A stretch of 64,000 bases of DNA, taken from the NCBI RefSeq assembly GCF_018691265.1, contig NW_024881328.1, positions 42,417,015-42,481,014 on the forward strand, written 5' to 3'. This document shows, piece by piece, positions 35,270-46,449 of this stretch. The position numbers were made by a program, and so were the translations under genes. Every line of letters starts with the position of its first letter. Position 1 is the first letter of the stretch. Below the pieces are notes generated by a model. That model searched no databases. It was not told the origin of the DNA and saw only the letters and a program-made list of their open reading frames with translations. The DNA is from Tyto alba (lineage: Eukaryota > Chordata > Aves > Strigiformes > Tytonidae).

Positions 35270-35512
35270 TGAAACTTAAGCAAGTACTTAAAGTTAACAG
35301 CTTTCTTGAATCATGGCATCTTTCTTTGAGGAGCTGAGCCCTCTAAGGTGCTGACCACTCTGGCTCCCATCCAGCAGAGCACTCAAACACCAGCTTACAT
35401 TTCACTGTGCTCAAGAACAAATTTAAAATTAAGCATGTGCTTAAGTGCTTTGCCAAAGAGGAACGGGATTACTCACATACCAAAAGTTAAGCATGTGCTT
35501 AAGGTGCTTTCC
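35270..35512. repeat. Probable ancient amniote repeat with palindromic units
   Basis: Three related near-palindromes of the form TTAAGCA-NN-TGCTTAA occur at 35276-35291 (diverged), 35429-35444 and 35487-35502. The last two share flanks (AAAATTAAG.../AAAAGTTAAG... and a following GTGCTTT-CC/GCC). From memory, such TTAAGCA/TGCTTAA sequences are common in turtle and crocodilian genomes as an old interspersed repeat, but I cannot name the family with confidence. Decay indicates an old insertion. Confidence 0.55.
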
Positions 35513-35519
35513 TGGATTC

Positions 35520-38440
35520 AGGTTGGAACAATAGGAAAATAATGTCGCTGTCTTTGGGCAGGTTTTGGAAAAAAAAAAAAAAATTGGAAAAAAGAAAGTC
35601 ATCTGCTTGTTCTGACGGTGGCAGAGTCTTCCACCTGAAAGTAGTTTTATCTAACTCTGTCCAGATCGTGAACAGTAAACAGAAAGGGAAGCAAAGTCCC
35701 TCTTGCACTTCTATAACTTCTGTTACTGTAGCACATAACTGACAGCGTTTCTGGGCTGTGGAGCAACGTTAGCATCCCTATGTCACTATATAATCTGGAC
35801 ACCCCAAAGGGTCACAGGAGAGCTCTGAGTAAAGTGGGAGGTGATGGTACATCAGGAGAGAACCCTCTGCTTGACAGAAGCACCACCATCAGCACAGCAG
35901 CTTGATCTGGAGGGAGGGATGATGCAGGAGGGAGGAAGGACTTCTCAGCCCCTAATTAATTGTTGTATCTGACCCCCACGGTTGGATTTCAACAAGGCTG
36001 CCCCAGCTACTTCTGGTCATGGGACTGAGAAGATCACCATTCCTTCCCCAGCCGAGTCCTAACTAAGAGCAGCCAGCAGGAACGTCACAGCCAGTCGCAC
36101 GTCCTCCACCACAGTACTGATCTGCTAACACCCTGTCCATGCTTGGAGGTTATTTCTCAAGGACCCTCAAAGCTAGGATTGAAGTAGGACAGAAGACCCA
36201 AACCCAACTTTGGGTCGAGCTTGCGCCACGCCTCAGGACTCAACACCATCCGTGGGTTCCCCTGGGGGAAAACCAACACAGCGTCATAACCTCGCCTCCT
36301 GCACACCATTAGGCTTACCAGAGAAATAAAACCATATGCCTCTGCCTGTTACCAGAGAAGTCTGGACTATGCGGTTGTGACACGCAAATGTAATGGTCTC
36401 AGGAAATAAAATGTTCTTTCTTCAGAGTAAAATGGTCAATCAATGTCAAATCTAGCCCACGCTCCCTGATGGTCAGAGATGGGTGGAGACAAGGCTTAGC
36501 TGTAGAAATGTAGGCTTGCTAGCCCTCCTGATTTTCTTGCCATGACTGTGACTAGTATCACCTCCTCTCTCTCCCTCCAACCATCCCTGAGCAGATCGCA
36601 GCTAACAGCTACATGGCCCAGCATGTTTGTCCCTGCCACTTACCAATGTAGTCTTAAATGGTATTTTTTTTTTCCAGTATCGTAACTCTTCCATCCGCTG
36701 AAAAATCTGAATGGAGGAAGATGGTTATGTTTGCTCACTATGTGGGAAAGCTCTTGGCCCCAAAGGGTTAAAATGCTCAGGGAGAGGGATGCTGCAAGCA
36801 CATGTCTCCACTGTGCCATCTTCGGGGAATCTGGCTCAATATCTGTTCCTTCACTCTAGCACTTTCAGAGCTTTGTAGCAGTTAAAACTAAGCCAAATTT
36901 CCTCAATCCTCTGTTAGTGTTACTAAAAAAATACCCCTAAATTAGGTCTTAAATTCCTGTGATCCTCATAGCGCTGAGCGAGGATGAATAGCTTTTGATA
37001 ACAGCCCTGGATTTGGGGTGTGGGGAGATTTATTTCCTGATCTTTTGCCCATCAAATCTTTTTCTGATCTTAATTGTCAATCACATCATATGATTTCTCC
37101 AGAGAAATGAAAATAGCAGCTATTTGTCTTGAAAATCCACCCTTTGATGTCAGAATTCCAGGAAATAAAACACCTTTATAGTTATGGGATCCAGACCTGT
37201 CTGACCGGGATGCATTTCCATCAAGACTTGTGTGTGCTTGTTGACGCAGGTTTTAAGACGTTCTGCGCCTTTTATGGGGATTCACAGTGAGGCATTCATG
37301 GCATATACATTTCTGCAAGAACTAAAATAGCCAGGGTCATTTACTTCAGGGACCCCTTGTCTGAAGGCTGCCAGCTGTCCCCAACCTAGAGTGAGCTTCC
37401 AGGGCAGTTGTCTCCAACCTGAACGAGTCCAACCCTCATTGTGATGCTAAAATAAGTCTCTGGACATCCAGACCTGCTCATGTGCTGGCTCTTTTCCTTC
37501 AGGTGTGTTTTCTAAGAGATTGTGCATCAAAGGTGCCTCTGACACGTGGAGCTCCTGTGCACACAAAGCCATCAGGCACAACTTCTGCCTTGAAGGCCAA
37601 GCTTTTCCCAGCTTCTGCTGATGGGCTGGCACAACACAGGGGGCATTGTCCCTGTCCCCACCATCCCAGAATATCCTTGGGTCAAGAGTTAGCCATACAA
37701 CATTTTCTCCAAACCCCTAGCAATGACAGCATCAATTAATCTCTTCCAGCTGAACACTGGAGAAGGAAAACCTCCATTTCACACAGCTTTGTCCTTTGGA
37801 TTGACTCTCTTCGTGTCACCAGAGCAGCCAACCATCATTGCACAGCATGTCCACCTCCATCTGCAAAAGTTATTGCTAATAAAGGACAATTCAGCATGTC
37901 ATTTTTTTTTAGCAAAAATCAGGAAATTGAGGGAAAGGCTAATTAAGAAAAATTTGGTCACTTTGGCCTCATTATTTTTCCATTGGTCTTAAGGAGTTTT
38001 GTAGACTTTGGCTGCAGACTTTGGGATTAAATATGTGCCATGACCTGAGGGAAGGATCTTCATTGGTCTTTCTACTAAGAACTGCTTCCTAAATATGTTG
38101 GCTGGGTGGAAGTGTGGGTCTGCCACAGTGAGGACATGTATATATATTGGTCCATTATACCCACTGCTACCCACTGACATTTTCCTTTCTACAGCCAAGT
38201 CTGGAAGCTTCCATGATCCTTTCCAATATGTCACTCACAATTTCTCGTTTGTTGTTTTTTCTAGCTGCCAGTCTTTCAGAACATCTTTTCTTTAGACATC
38301 CCTCTTTCCCCGACTTCCAGCCGAGACTTTCACTTTTCATTTGGTTCTTACCCATAGCTCACTCTGGTCCCTTGTGGTTGACTTGGCTATGGATCTGACT
38401 TTCCCTGTGCTTTCCTCAAGCTCTTACAATTCCATCATCT
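35520..38440. other. Unique non-coding sequence
   Basis: No gene, RNA or repeat family is recognised apart from an A15 run near 35.57 kb and a T9 run near 36.66 kb. Few open frames of any length occur between 35.75 and 37.4 kb. Confidence 0.5.
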
Positions 38441-38446
38441 ACCATT

Positions 38447-38472
38447 AAAAAAAAAAAAAAAAAAAAAAAAAA
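38447..38472. repeat. Poly-A run (A26)
   Basis: Uninterrupted A26. I looked upstream for a processed pseudogene or retroposon body and recognised none. Confidence 0.9.
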
Positions 38473-38583
38473 TTAGTCATAGGGCAAATTCCCTTTGTTG
38501 GCTTTGCAACATGGATAGCCTTTCCTCCCTTCCCTCCCCAAATCCTCTGGTGCCTTCTCAAATTTGCAGGCTACTCTTCCTTC

Positions 38584-38605
38584 TTTTTTTTTTTTTTTTT
38601 TTTTT
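38584..38605. repeat. Poly-T run (T22)
   Basis: Uninterrupted T22, 111 bp after the A26 run. The pair could form a foldback. Confidence 0.9.
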
Positions 38606-38609
38606 CCAT

Positions 38610-41600
38610 TCCACTAGCAATTAATCAATCAACCCAGCAACCTGGGACTAATCTAAAAATAATAACAACAAAAAAAGAAGTAGCTGAAAGAGAAAGTTGC
38701 TGGTTAGCTCTCTTGCTCCCATTATGTGTCTGCTTGACACTCAGACCTCTCCAAAAGCAAAGGACTCTGGGACATACTTTTTTTTCATGCCTTTATAAAA
38801 AGTCCTCTGGTGTTCAGAGCCTGGCAGGTAGCTGGAGGAGGTGATGGCATTATTTTCAAAGTCAGCATTCCCAAGGTGGCGGCTTTAATGAAGAGGAAGC
38901 CGATTTACTGCTGAGACAACATTGTTCCCTCAGGTAAAGCCAACAAGGGTCGTTAGCACTTCATATATTTGGGTGAGTGCTCTTTATTCCGCCGTGGCAA
39001 CTTTGGGAAGGCTTCTGGATGTTGTAGTCCAGCCTTGTCCACAGCTCACTGTCAAGTGTCAGCATAGGGGATGAGCAGATGCCAAGGGGTCAGCAATGGA
39101 TGAAGCACATGCCATACCCGCTATGGGTACTTGATTTCCATCCTGCAGCTGGAGGCTACCAAGCCTGGCAGAATTTAGGGAAGAGCTGCTACATCCATGC
39201 AACCAAGCCTTGCAGAGCTGGCCGTTGCATGCTCGATGCCTCCGCCAGTTATTAAACCAGTAAGTTTACTGAGGCGTATAATACGATCAGCTCCAACCTG
39301 TCTAAATTCATCTTCTTAGTCCACCTCATCTCTCTGCCTACGTCCTCTGACATATCTTCCTCCATGACTTACAGATGGAGTTAGAGCCTCTGCAGTTCTG
39401 CCCTGCTTCATGGTACCCGCTCGCTGATGGAAAACTCTCCACGCTCAAACCAGTTTATCAAACACAGCTCAGGAAATGGTGGGTGAGAGAATGGGCTTCT
39501 CTTTTCCAAATTTTAGGCTTCTAGAGCAGAAAAGGCTGCTCATCTAGTCTACAAGAGGCAGGAAAAAGAAGACCATCCATCCCCTGTCTCTGCATCAGCT
39601 GGAGCAGGCAGGCATCTAAAGGGGTTGCAAAGCTTCCAGCCATATGGCACAGCTTCCCTAATTAGAACCAGGAGTGGCTTAGCCAAAATCTCACACCAGT
39701 CACCTCTGCTGGAGCCATGCTGCTTCTAGGATGTGATCTTTTCTCTCCATCAGCCTCTGCAATGAACTATTCAGACATCTTGGCTTGCCCGAAACTGGCT
39801 GGCAGATCCGTAGCACAGCGCTGTGGCATGGCAGTGAGGGAGCTCAGAAAATCAGGTCTCCACCAGCTCCTCCTATGACCCGTCCCTGATGATGAACTGC
39901 TCTCCCTAAAACACCAGCAATTTATTTTCAGGTAGTGCTCTGATGATTTCCATCTCCTGCCAAAAAGATCTCATTTTTGCCTTTGCCTGCCAAGCTGGAG
40001 ATTTGAGTGCTGGAGAAGATTACTTATTAGCCAAAAGGAAAAAGAAAACCCACGACCCATGGTTCCCCATGATGCCTCAGTCTGGGAACCTGCATTTGGG
40101 GTGGGGAAGGGGTATGTGGGACATCTCTGCCCTTGATCCAGCACTAGAAAATCCCCCGGCACCTCTCTTTGATACAAATCACACAAATTCAAGGCAACAC
40201 CAAAGGCGTCTTTCTCAGGAAAGCCCTTGGACATTCGAAGACCTACAAGATCAAGTGAATCCTGGCTAGGATCCCTGCCTGGACAGTGGCAGAGTTTCAG
40301 GTCTCAGGTCCCCCATGGGTGTCCTGACAGCTCAGCTTTTTGGACTGCCCATTTTCCTTTGCAGCCACCAAGAAAATGTGAAACTTTGATCCTCAAGCGG
40401 AGCAACCACATTTTTTCACTCTCAGGAAACAGCTTCCTCTCTGAGGGGCTACAAAACCATTTCCCACTCAATCCACTAGATTTAAATAAGAGGAAAAAAA
40501 TAATAAACAGGAGTTGAAAGGTTTGGGTACAGTACCGAACTTTTCTGAAGTATCCTGCATATTGTGCCTCGGAGTTTTGGTTCAACCCGTTGCAGAGAGA
40601 TGAGCCAAGCACAGGTTCAGAGCGGGATGCTCCTGGAGAAGGGAATACCACAGATCCCAAGGTTCGGGCTGGGCATGCAGCTGAAGTGTGAAACACAAAA
40701 CTCACGCATTCCCTCACTGCAGGCATTTACACTGAAATACCGAAGAGGTTAAATGCTGTGCTCACAGCTGCACAAGGAGTGGTGCCAGCATTTGAAATCT
40801 GGGAATAATTGATTCATGTTTCCAGAATCGTTTTTATTGAAGGGGTGGGGGGGTGAGGGAGAGAAGAGTGAGACTGAGATTGAGAGTTCGCTATTGCAAA
40901 TTTAAGCCACCAAGCTTTGAGCATCTGGTTATGTTGGCAGCTGCTGTCAGTCTGCCGTGTGAGCTGCCCTCCTCTGGCACCAGTGCCATCAAACATGGGC
41001 TGAACTGGACGCTTGTGGCCAGCTGGGGAGATGGCAGAGAGACCAAACCTTTAAAAAAACCTTAATCCTTCTACTCAGTCAATCTACTTCCCAATGGCTT
41101 TGGTGGGAAAAGCACCTAAATAAGGTCAACTGCAAAAAAGGAGCTATGATGGGAAACACAGGAGACAGAAGTTTACAACGGAGAACTGGTCTCAAAAAGG
41201 GGTTAAGCAGTCCCAGTCTGCTGTTTTCCACCAGAAGTGTGGCCTGGAAATGTGTGGCAGAGCCACCACACCACTCTGGACAAGATCAAAGGAGAGATGC
41301 AGATCTGGAGCTGGATGCCAAAATTCCTGGACTTGTTTGAATTAGGCAGGTAGTGTCGCAAGTTATCTGTTGGAATCAATCTGAGCACTGCAAGGCAGGA
41401 CATCCTCTCAAACACCTACAAGATCATTGCCCACTGGAGGCTGACAAATTGCCGATAGAGCAGGGATTTCACACCGGATTAACAGGAAAACAGGTCATGT
41501 ATGGAGTGTTGAAGAAATGTTTTTTTTTTTTTTCCTCCAGGAAGCACTGTTTCCTTGTTCTTAACTGATTTGCTGAAATTGAAACTGGTTTCCATAAAAG

Positions 41601-44600
41601 ATTTTTAAAATGAGGTTCTGGATACCTGTCATTTAATGTTTCCAAATTGCTGAGCTGTTCCATTTTTAGTTTTAAAAAGAATCATTCTATGTTTCTTTAA
41701 AATGTGGGATAATTGTATTTTTACTGGTGATGCATTTATGAACTCCCAGCAAAGAGCCACATTGGTTGGTTAAGAATAAAGTGCTCAGCCGTACACTATT
41801 TGCCTTTATCAGGCTTCAAGTTGGAAGTCCCTGTTGAATTGCATGTTGTGGTACCTTTTCCATCATGGTTGGACTTTTGGAGAACATCTCAATTTAATTT
41901 GTCTTGCATACTCTGCACATGCATGAGTTCTGCAGAAGACATCTGGTTTGCTGCATGTCAACTTGCTCAGTAGTTCTGCAAGAGATCTATGGCAAATGAA
42001 TCCCAGAGATTTCCTTCTCTCGGTCTGGAATTAGAGAATAGATTTTCAAAATTGAACATAATCTTGTGTAGAGAAATCTGATTCAAACTTGTCCATGGGA
42101 CTTTGGCTCCAAACTTTTCAAGAATCCATTTGGATGTCCTTGAACTAATATTTCTCCCCAGAAGTGATCGCTCTCGTACGTGGAGTCCAGAAGGAAACTT
42201 GATTCAATATGATGATGCATTTTGTAAAGTACATCTGGCAAATAATATGCAATTTTATAGCCCTCAACTTGGGAGTCCATATTTGGCCACCAGGAGAGCT
42301 TTCTGAGCTTTTTATTTCATTCTGATGATTCCTTGATGAACCTCATGAACAAAAAAGATAGACTTGGCTTGAAGCTCTGGAAGGCTAGTCAGACCATGAG
42401 AGACACATCTCGTCTCCACTGTGGGACAGGAGCTCCCTGGGAAGCGTGAGAGGCTTGAACCGAGATGCTTTAGATACGTGTTGTTTCTCTCATTAGTTGC
42501 AATCAGCATTTCTGCCCGGGGTGGAAAAGCTGCTGTGGTGGGTTTTGGGAACAGGGCTACCACTTCGGCACAGCTGTAGGGTGTAACTGAGATGATACAG
42601 TGCAGGATGGACTGTCGTTTAATATAAACTGCATTACCTGTGTCCCTGAGAAGACCATATAACCCAGGGTAATACTGCAAGCAGCATTTTCCACTCCCAA
42701 ATTAAGACATTATTCCCTAGCCAAGAGCTACCTCCATCCCTCCACTGCTGGGTGTCGACAATCAGATCTCAGGAACCGATGAGGAGATCCAACTGAAACA
42801 ACAAACTCCCTCAGCAGGGTCCAGGCAAACTCCCTGTTAACTGGATCCCAACACGTTTAAAATTTATCACTGATAATCATTACAGTGAGCAGCGGCTGGA
42901 AACGAGCATGGCCAAGGCACAGCAGGGAGCGGCGATGCTGCGTGTTCGTGGCGGCGACACGTGCGCTGGTATAATGCTCTCTGTGTTCAGGCAAGTTGGG
43001 ACTGAAAATAGCAGCTCCCATTTATAAGCAGGGAAAATGAAGCAAAGAGGAAGAATTGGTGAATCTCCAGCTTTTAGGCTTGAAAACAAAGTACAAATCT
43101 TTAAAACTGATGCATGCGAGCCTGCTGCTTGGGAAAAGAAATGGATTCAGCACATGATGGTTTGTGCTACCAAGGCGAGTGTGTTAGCAAAGCTTACTCC
43201 TGACATCCATGAGGTCATCCACCTTCATACTACCGCTCGACTTCAGTACAAACCACACCAGGAGATAGATACAAGCCAAGACAGGCTAGGGAGATATATT
43301 AGAAAAGCAGAAGAGGGGGAGTGGGGAGGGGGATATGAGGTCATCTGCACCGACAGTATGTTAGGTACTCACATTAGAGCAGAGAACAGAGCCATCGACT
43401 TTATGGAACAAGCTTCCAACTGGTAACGAGGCTTGTTCTTTCAGTTATTGCATTGAAACAGCAACATCTGGCCTGGAGCCTTCCAGGGGCCAAATCCTTC
43501 TCTGCTGCAACCCCGCCGCTGTCAGCAGAGTCACACCAGGGATGAATGTGCTCGTGGGAAACTAAAGCAAGGAGAGGGGCAAACAGTTTGGGGTCCTGCT
43601 TGAAAAAAACCCAAGTTTTTTCTGCAGAGGAGGCCAGGTATCTGGGCAGTAAAGATCGTCACACCTTTAATCTCTTTCCCATACACCAGCGCTGTGCATA
43701 ATAAACAAGGGGGGATGATTTTTTTTTTTTTTTCTGTAATTAGCAGAGGAAAATCCGAAGCTGATGTTTCCTTCACTTTTTTGATTTATTCCATTAGCAG
43801 CTAAGCCACAAGATCAGAGCAGAGACACTCATTAAGCAGGCAAATTGGGAGAGCATCTACCGGTTTCTCACCTCCCTGCTCAAAGTCCAATAAATCATAA
43901 GGGAAAGGGGAAGGAAAAATATTAAGGTTTTAAAGGCACTTGGTGAGCTTCAGCAGCCGCTGTTTATTGAGCTTTCCATAGCTCGTTTCCAATTACTGTA
44001 AGGTGTCCAGAAGCTATGGCAACGCGGCAATAATCTTGCAGTGCCTAAGAAAGCTGCCATCATCTACAGAGGAGCGTAGCGCTGGGTACAAAGGCACTAT
44101 GGTGGAGGAAAGAAACCCTGGGCCAAACGAGTTGCTGGTCACTAACCAACACCCAGTACCCACCCATCCCTTCTCCAGTTCACCTGGAGGCACAGTGCAG
44201 GCGGGTGGCTCTGGGCTATGCCCGCCGATGGGGCAGGGGACTCCTGTGAAGGGTCAGGATTTGCCCAAGGCAATGGGGATTGCTTCAAGGGCTGCCGGAC
44301 CTACCCCTTGGCATCAGCTACCGTGCTCGCTCCACGCTGAGATGCTGCTTGAATGCTGACATTTTAACGGTGCGGTCCCTTCCCTGTACACGATATGGCG
44401 TGAGGGAACAACAGGATGTATTAATGTCATTTTAGATAATAATATTCTTCTCAGAGTGGGCTTTCTGGCACCATATGTCCCACTGTGAGAGAACTCTATC
44501 CCTATCACTCCAGCATTAGCTCTGAGCTTGAAAGCAATCCATTTGGGCCATTAAAATGACTTGTGAAATGTGGGATAGTTATCAAGTAATTAGGACCACA

Positions 44601-44640
44601 TTTCATTTCTCTCCCTGCCTGGAGCTCTGCATTATGATCT
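38610..44640. other. Unique non-coding sequence with enhancer-like blocks
   Basis: No gene is recognised. Three blocks have the look of conserved non-coding elements: 38845-39010 (contains a CCGATTTACTG core and a TTATTCCGCCGTGG stretch), 43735-43995 (repeated ATTA/TAAT cores and CAATAAATCATAA) and 44360-44545 (ATTAATGTCATTTTAGATAAT). No gene is visible between 38.6 and 39.9 kb, where even chance open frames are scarce. Confidence 0.45.
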
Positions 44641-44680
44641 CAGTTCACCTTATGCTTTGCTTCACCTTTGCCTTTTACAG

Positions 44681-44952
44681 ACCGCACGAGTGCCAGGTTT
44701 TTGGGTGGTGCTTGTCCTCCATTCCCCTCCCCTTTTTGCTCAGCTGGCATTTGTAACCTGCAGCATTTATTTTGCGTGCCAGAAATGAGAGGAGATGAGT
44801 TTGGAGAGGTGCCAGGGAAGGTTTCCTCATTTTCCACCCTCTGGGAAATGGGAGCCGTGGTGCATATCTGCCCCAACACTGATGAGATAGCTACAGCTGA
44901 ACGTACTGTCCAGGACTCCTCTCCCATGGCTAAGTGTGAAGCTCTTGCAAAG
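44681..44952 (+). other. Candidate 272-bp exon
   Basis: A good acceptor (CACCTTTGCCTTTTACAG) precedes, and a good donor (GCAAAG then GTATGT) follows, a segment open in one frame throughout. It enters with two bases of a split codon and ends in phase 0. The peptide shows no domain or family I recognise. It may be a non-coding RNA exon or chance. Confidence 0.13.
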
Positions 44953-45292
44953 GTATGTTGATGTATAAAAGAGCCATATGGCCCTCTGTGAGGTGGGGAT
45001 TACCACAGGGCTTGGAAAACATGCCTGGGTACCTGACTTTGCAATACCACTGGAGCCCGCCCGGCGTGGGGATGGATTCACCACTGGACTGCATTTCAAA
45101 GCCCTCTGCTCCTCTGCTCCAGGCTGTGTTGGGAAGAGCAGCTCGCTGGGATCCCACTGCGGTGTACGGAGTGTTTGGATGGGAAGGAGGATACCCCTCC
45201 TCGCCCCCACGCTCCCCCAGAGCGGGAGGTCTTGGGCTGGAGCCACGAACCGGAGCCACTCGCACCCCTCACACACGATCTCTCCCCCTGCA

Positions 45293-45313
45293 TTTTTTTT
45301 TTTTTTTTTTTTT
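45293..45313. repeat. Poly-T run (T21)
   Basis: Uninterrupted T21 followed by a C5 run. Confidence 0.9.
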
Positions 45314-45319
45314 CCCCCT

Positions 45320-46330
45320 TTTTACGCTCACAGATCCACTCTTCCAAGCCCAGATGACCACAGCTCAGGAGGAGCCAGCACTTGCAGCATCTCTGTGCTG
45401 GAGACGAGCCCACGGATGTTAATGTTGCCTCTGGCAGAAGAAACATGTATGTGCAGTGGCCTCATGGACATTGGTGCTGGTCCTTGCTCCCGGACATATC
45501 TCCTGCTGTCAGGGCTCACTCCTAAGCTTTGGCCACTCTCTCCCCACAAGTCTGCACAGGCCACCACGCTGAGCAGTCAGTGCTGCCAGGACTGATGCTT
45601 TGGAAGATACCTCTTCCAGCTCCATCCCTCCAAGATTTTGGCCATGTTCCAGCTCTATTTTTGTCCGAGAAAGTGGTTTACGTAAAGAGGCTCAACCTCT
45701 GCATGCTATTTCCCCTTCACACAAGTAAAGGCACTATTGCTCGCACCCAACTGTTCACTGCTACATGATGGTCCCATGCTGCCTGGGAAAGGGAGCAGGT
45801 CTGAGACCTTCCCATACTGGCCCTTGCAACTCAGCTACAGTCAGCCTCACCACCTAGAACCTGCCACGGATGTCGTTCCGCCACTTCATCCTTCCTCTGG
45901 TCCTTGTAGAGATGGGTCCATGAGAAATCTCCTCGAGGTTTTTGTGACTCCACCTTTCCCTCAGCCCCACAGAAACCCAGCTTGGAGAATTTCACTCCTC
46001 TCTTTCCTATCCTTACCTCCAGAATTCTCTCTCAAGCCCTCATGGAGTTTTCTTTCTTGTCAGAGGAGAGCCCTGCTGGGTGTGCTCCTCACCACCCTTT
46101 CCTTTCTGCCTCCTGGCCCCGAAGCATCAATTCATTATGGAAAGCAGCAGGGCTGAGGACACAGAGTCCCAGAAGCACCTGGCTGAAGCCACTAAATGAT
46201 CAGCTGGGAATGAGTCATGTTAGCAGCCCAAGCCTGGGAAACTCAGCCAGATCCCTCTGCACAGGACTGAAATAGATTATAACTGACTGATTACAGGCTC
46301 TGGCCAACTCCTAGTGAATTAGAGTGGCTT
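45320..46330. other. Unique non-coding sequence
   Basis: No gene is recognised. Two overlapping plus-strand open frames (45737-46156, 45982-46275) lack motifs, and they overlap in different frames with similar composition, as expected of chance frames in GC-balanced DNA. Confidence 0.5.
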
Positions 46331-46349
46331 GCAGGGGGATGCAAGGATA

Positions 46350-46445
46350 AGGGCTATTATTAGCACTGCTATTTATTATTTGGGTAGCACTCCTATTGTC
46401 TCAAGTGCTCTCCGAATTGTCAGCAAGACAGTTCCTGCCCCTAGC
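46350..46445 (+). repeat. Probable decayed ancient LINE/SINE tail
   Basis: The stretch with a TATTTATTATTTGGGTAGCA start, a degenerate middle, and an end reading CAAGACAGTTCCTGCCCC resembles the 3' portion of an old L3/CR1-type amniote repeat that normally ends in a GACAGTCCCTGCCC-type motif. It is strongly diverged, so the assignment is tentative. Confidence 0.4.
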
Positions 46446-46449
46446 ACAC

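Noticed and set aside
38230..38472. Processed pseudogene ending in the A26 run
   Set aside because: No coding similarity, no AATAAA in the right position and no flanking duplication could be seen.
44978..45595. 205-residue plus-strand open frame
   Set aside because: It runs through a T21 tract (Phe run), overlaps other frames of similar length, and shows no domain or family signature.
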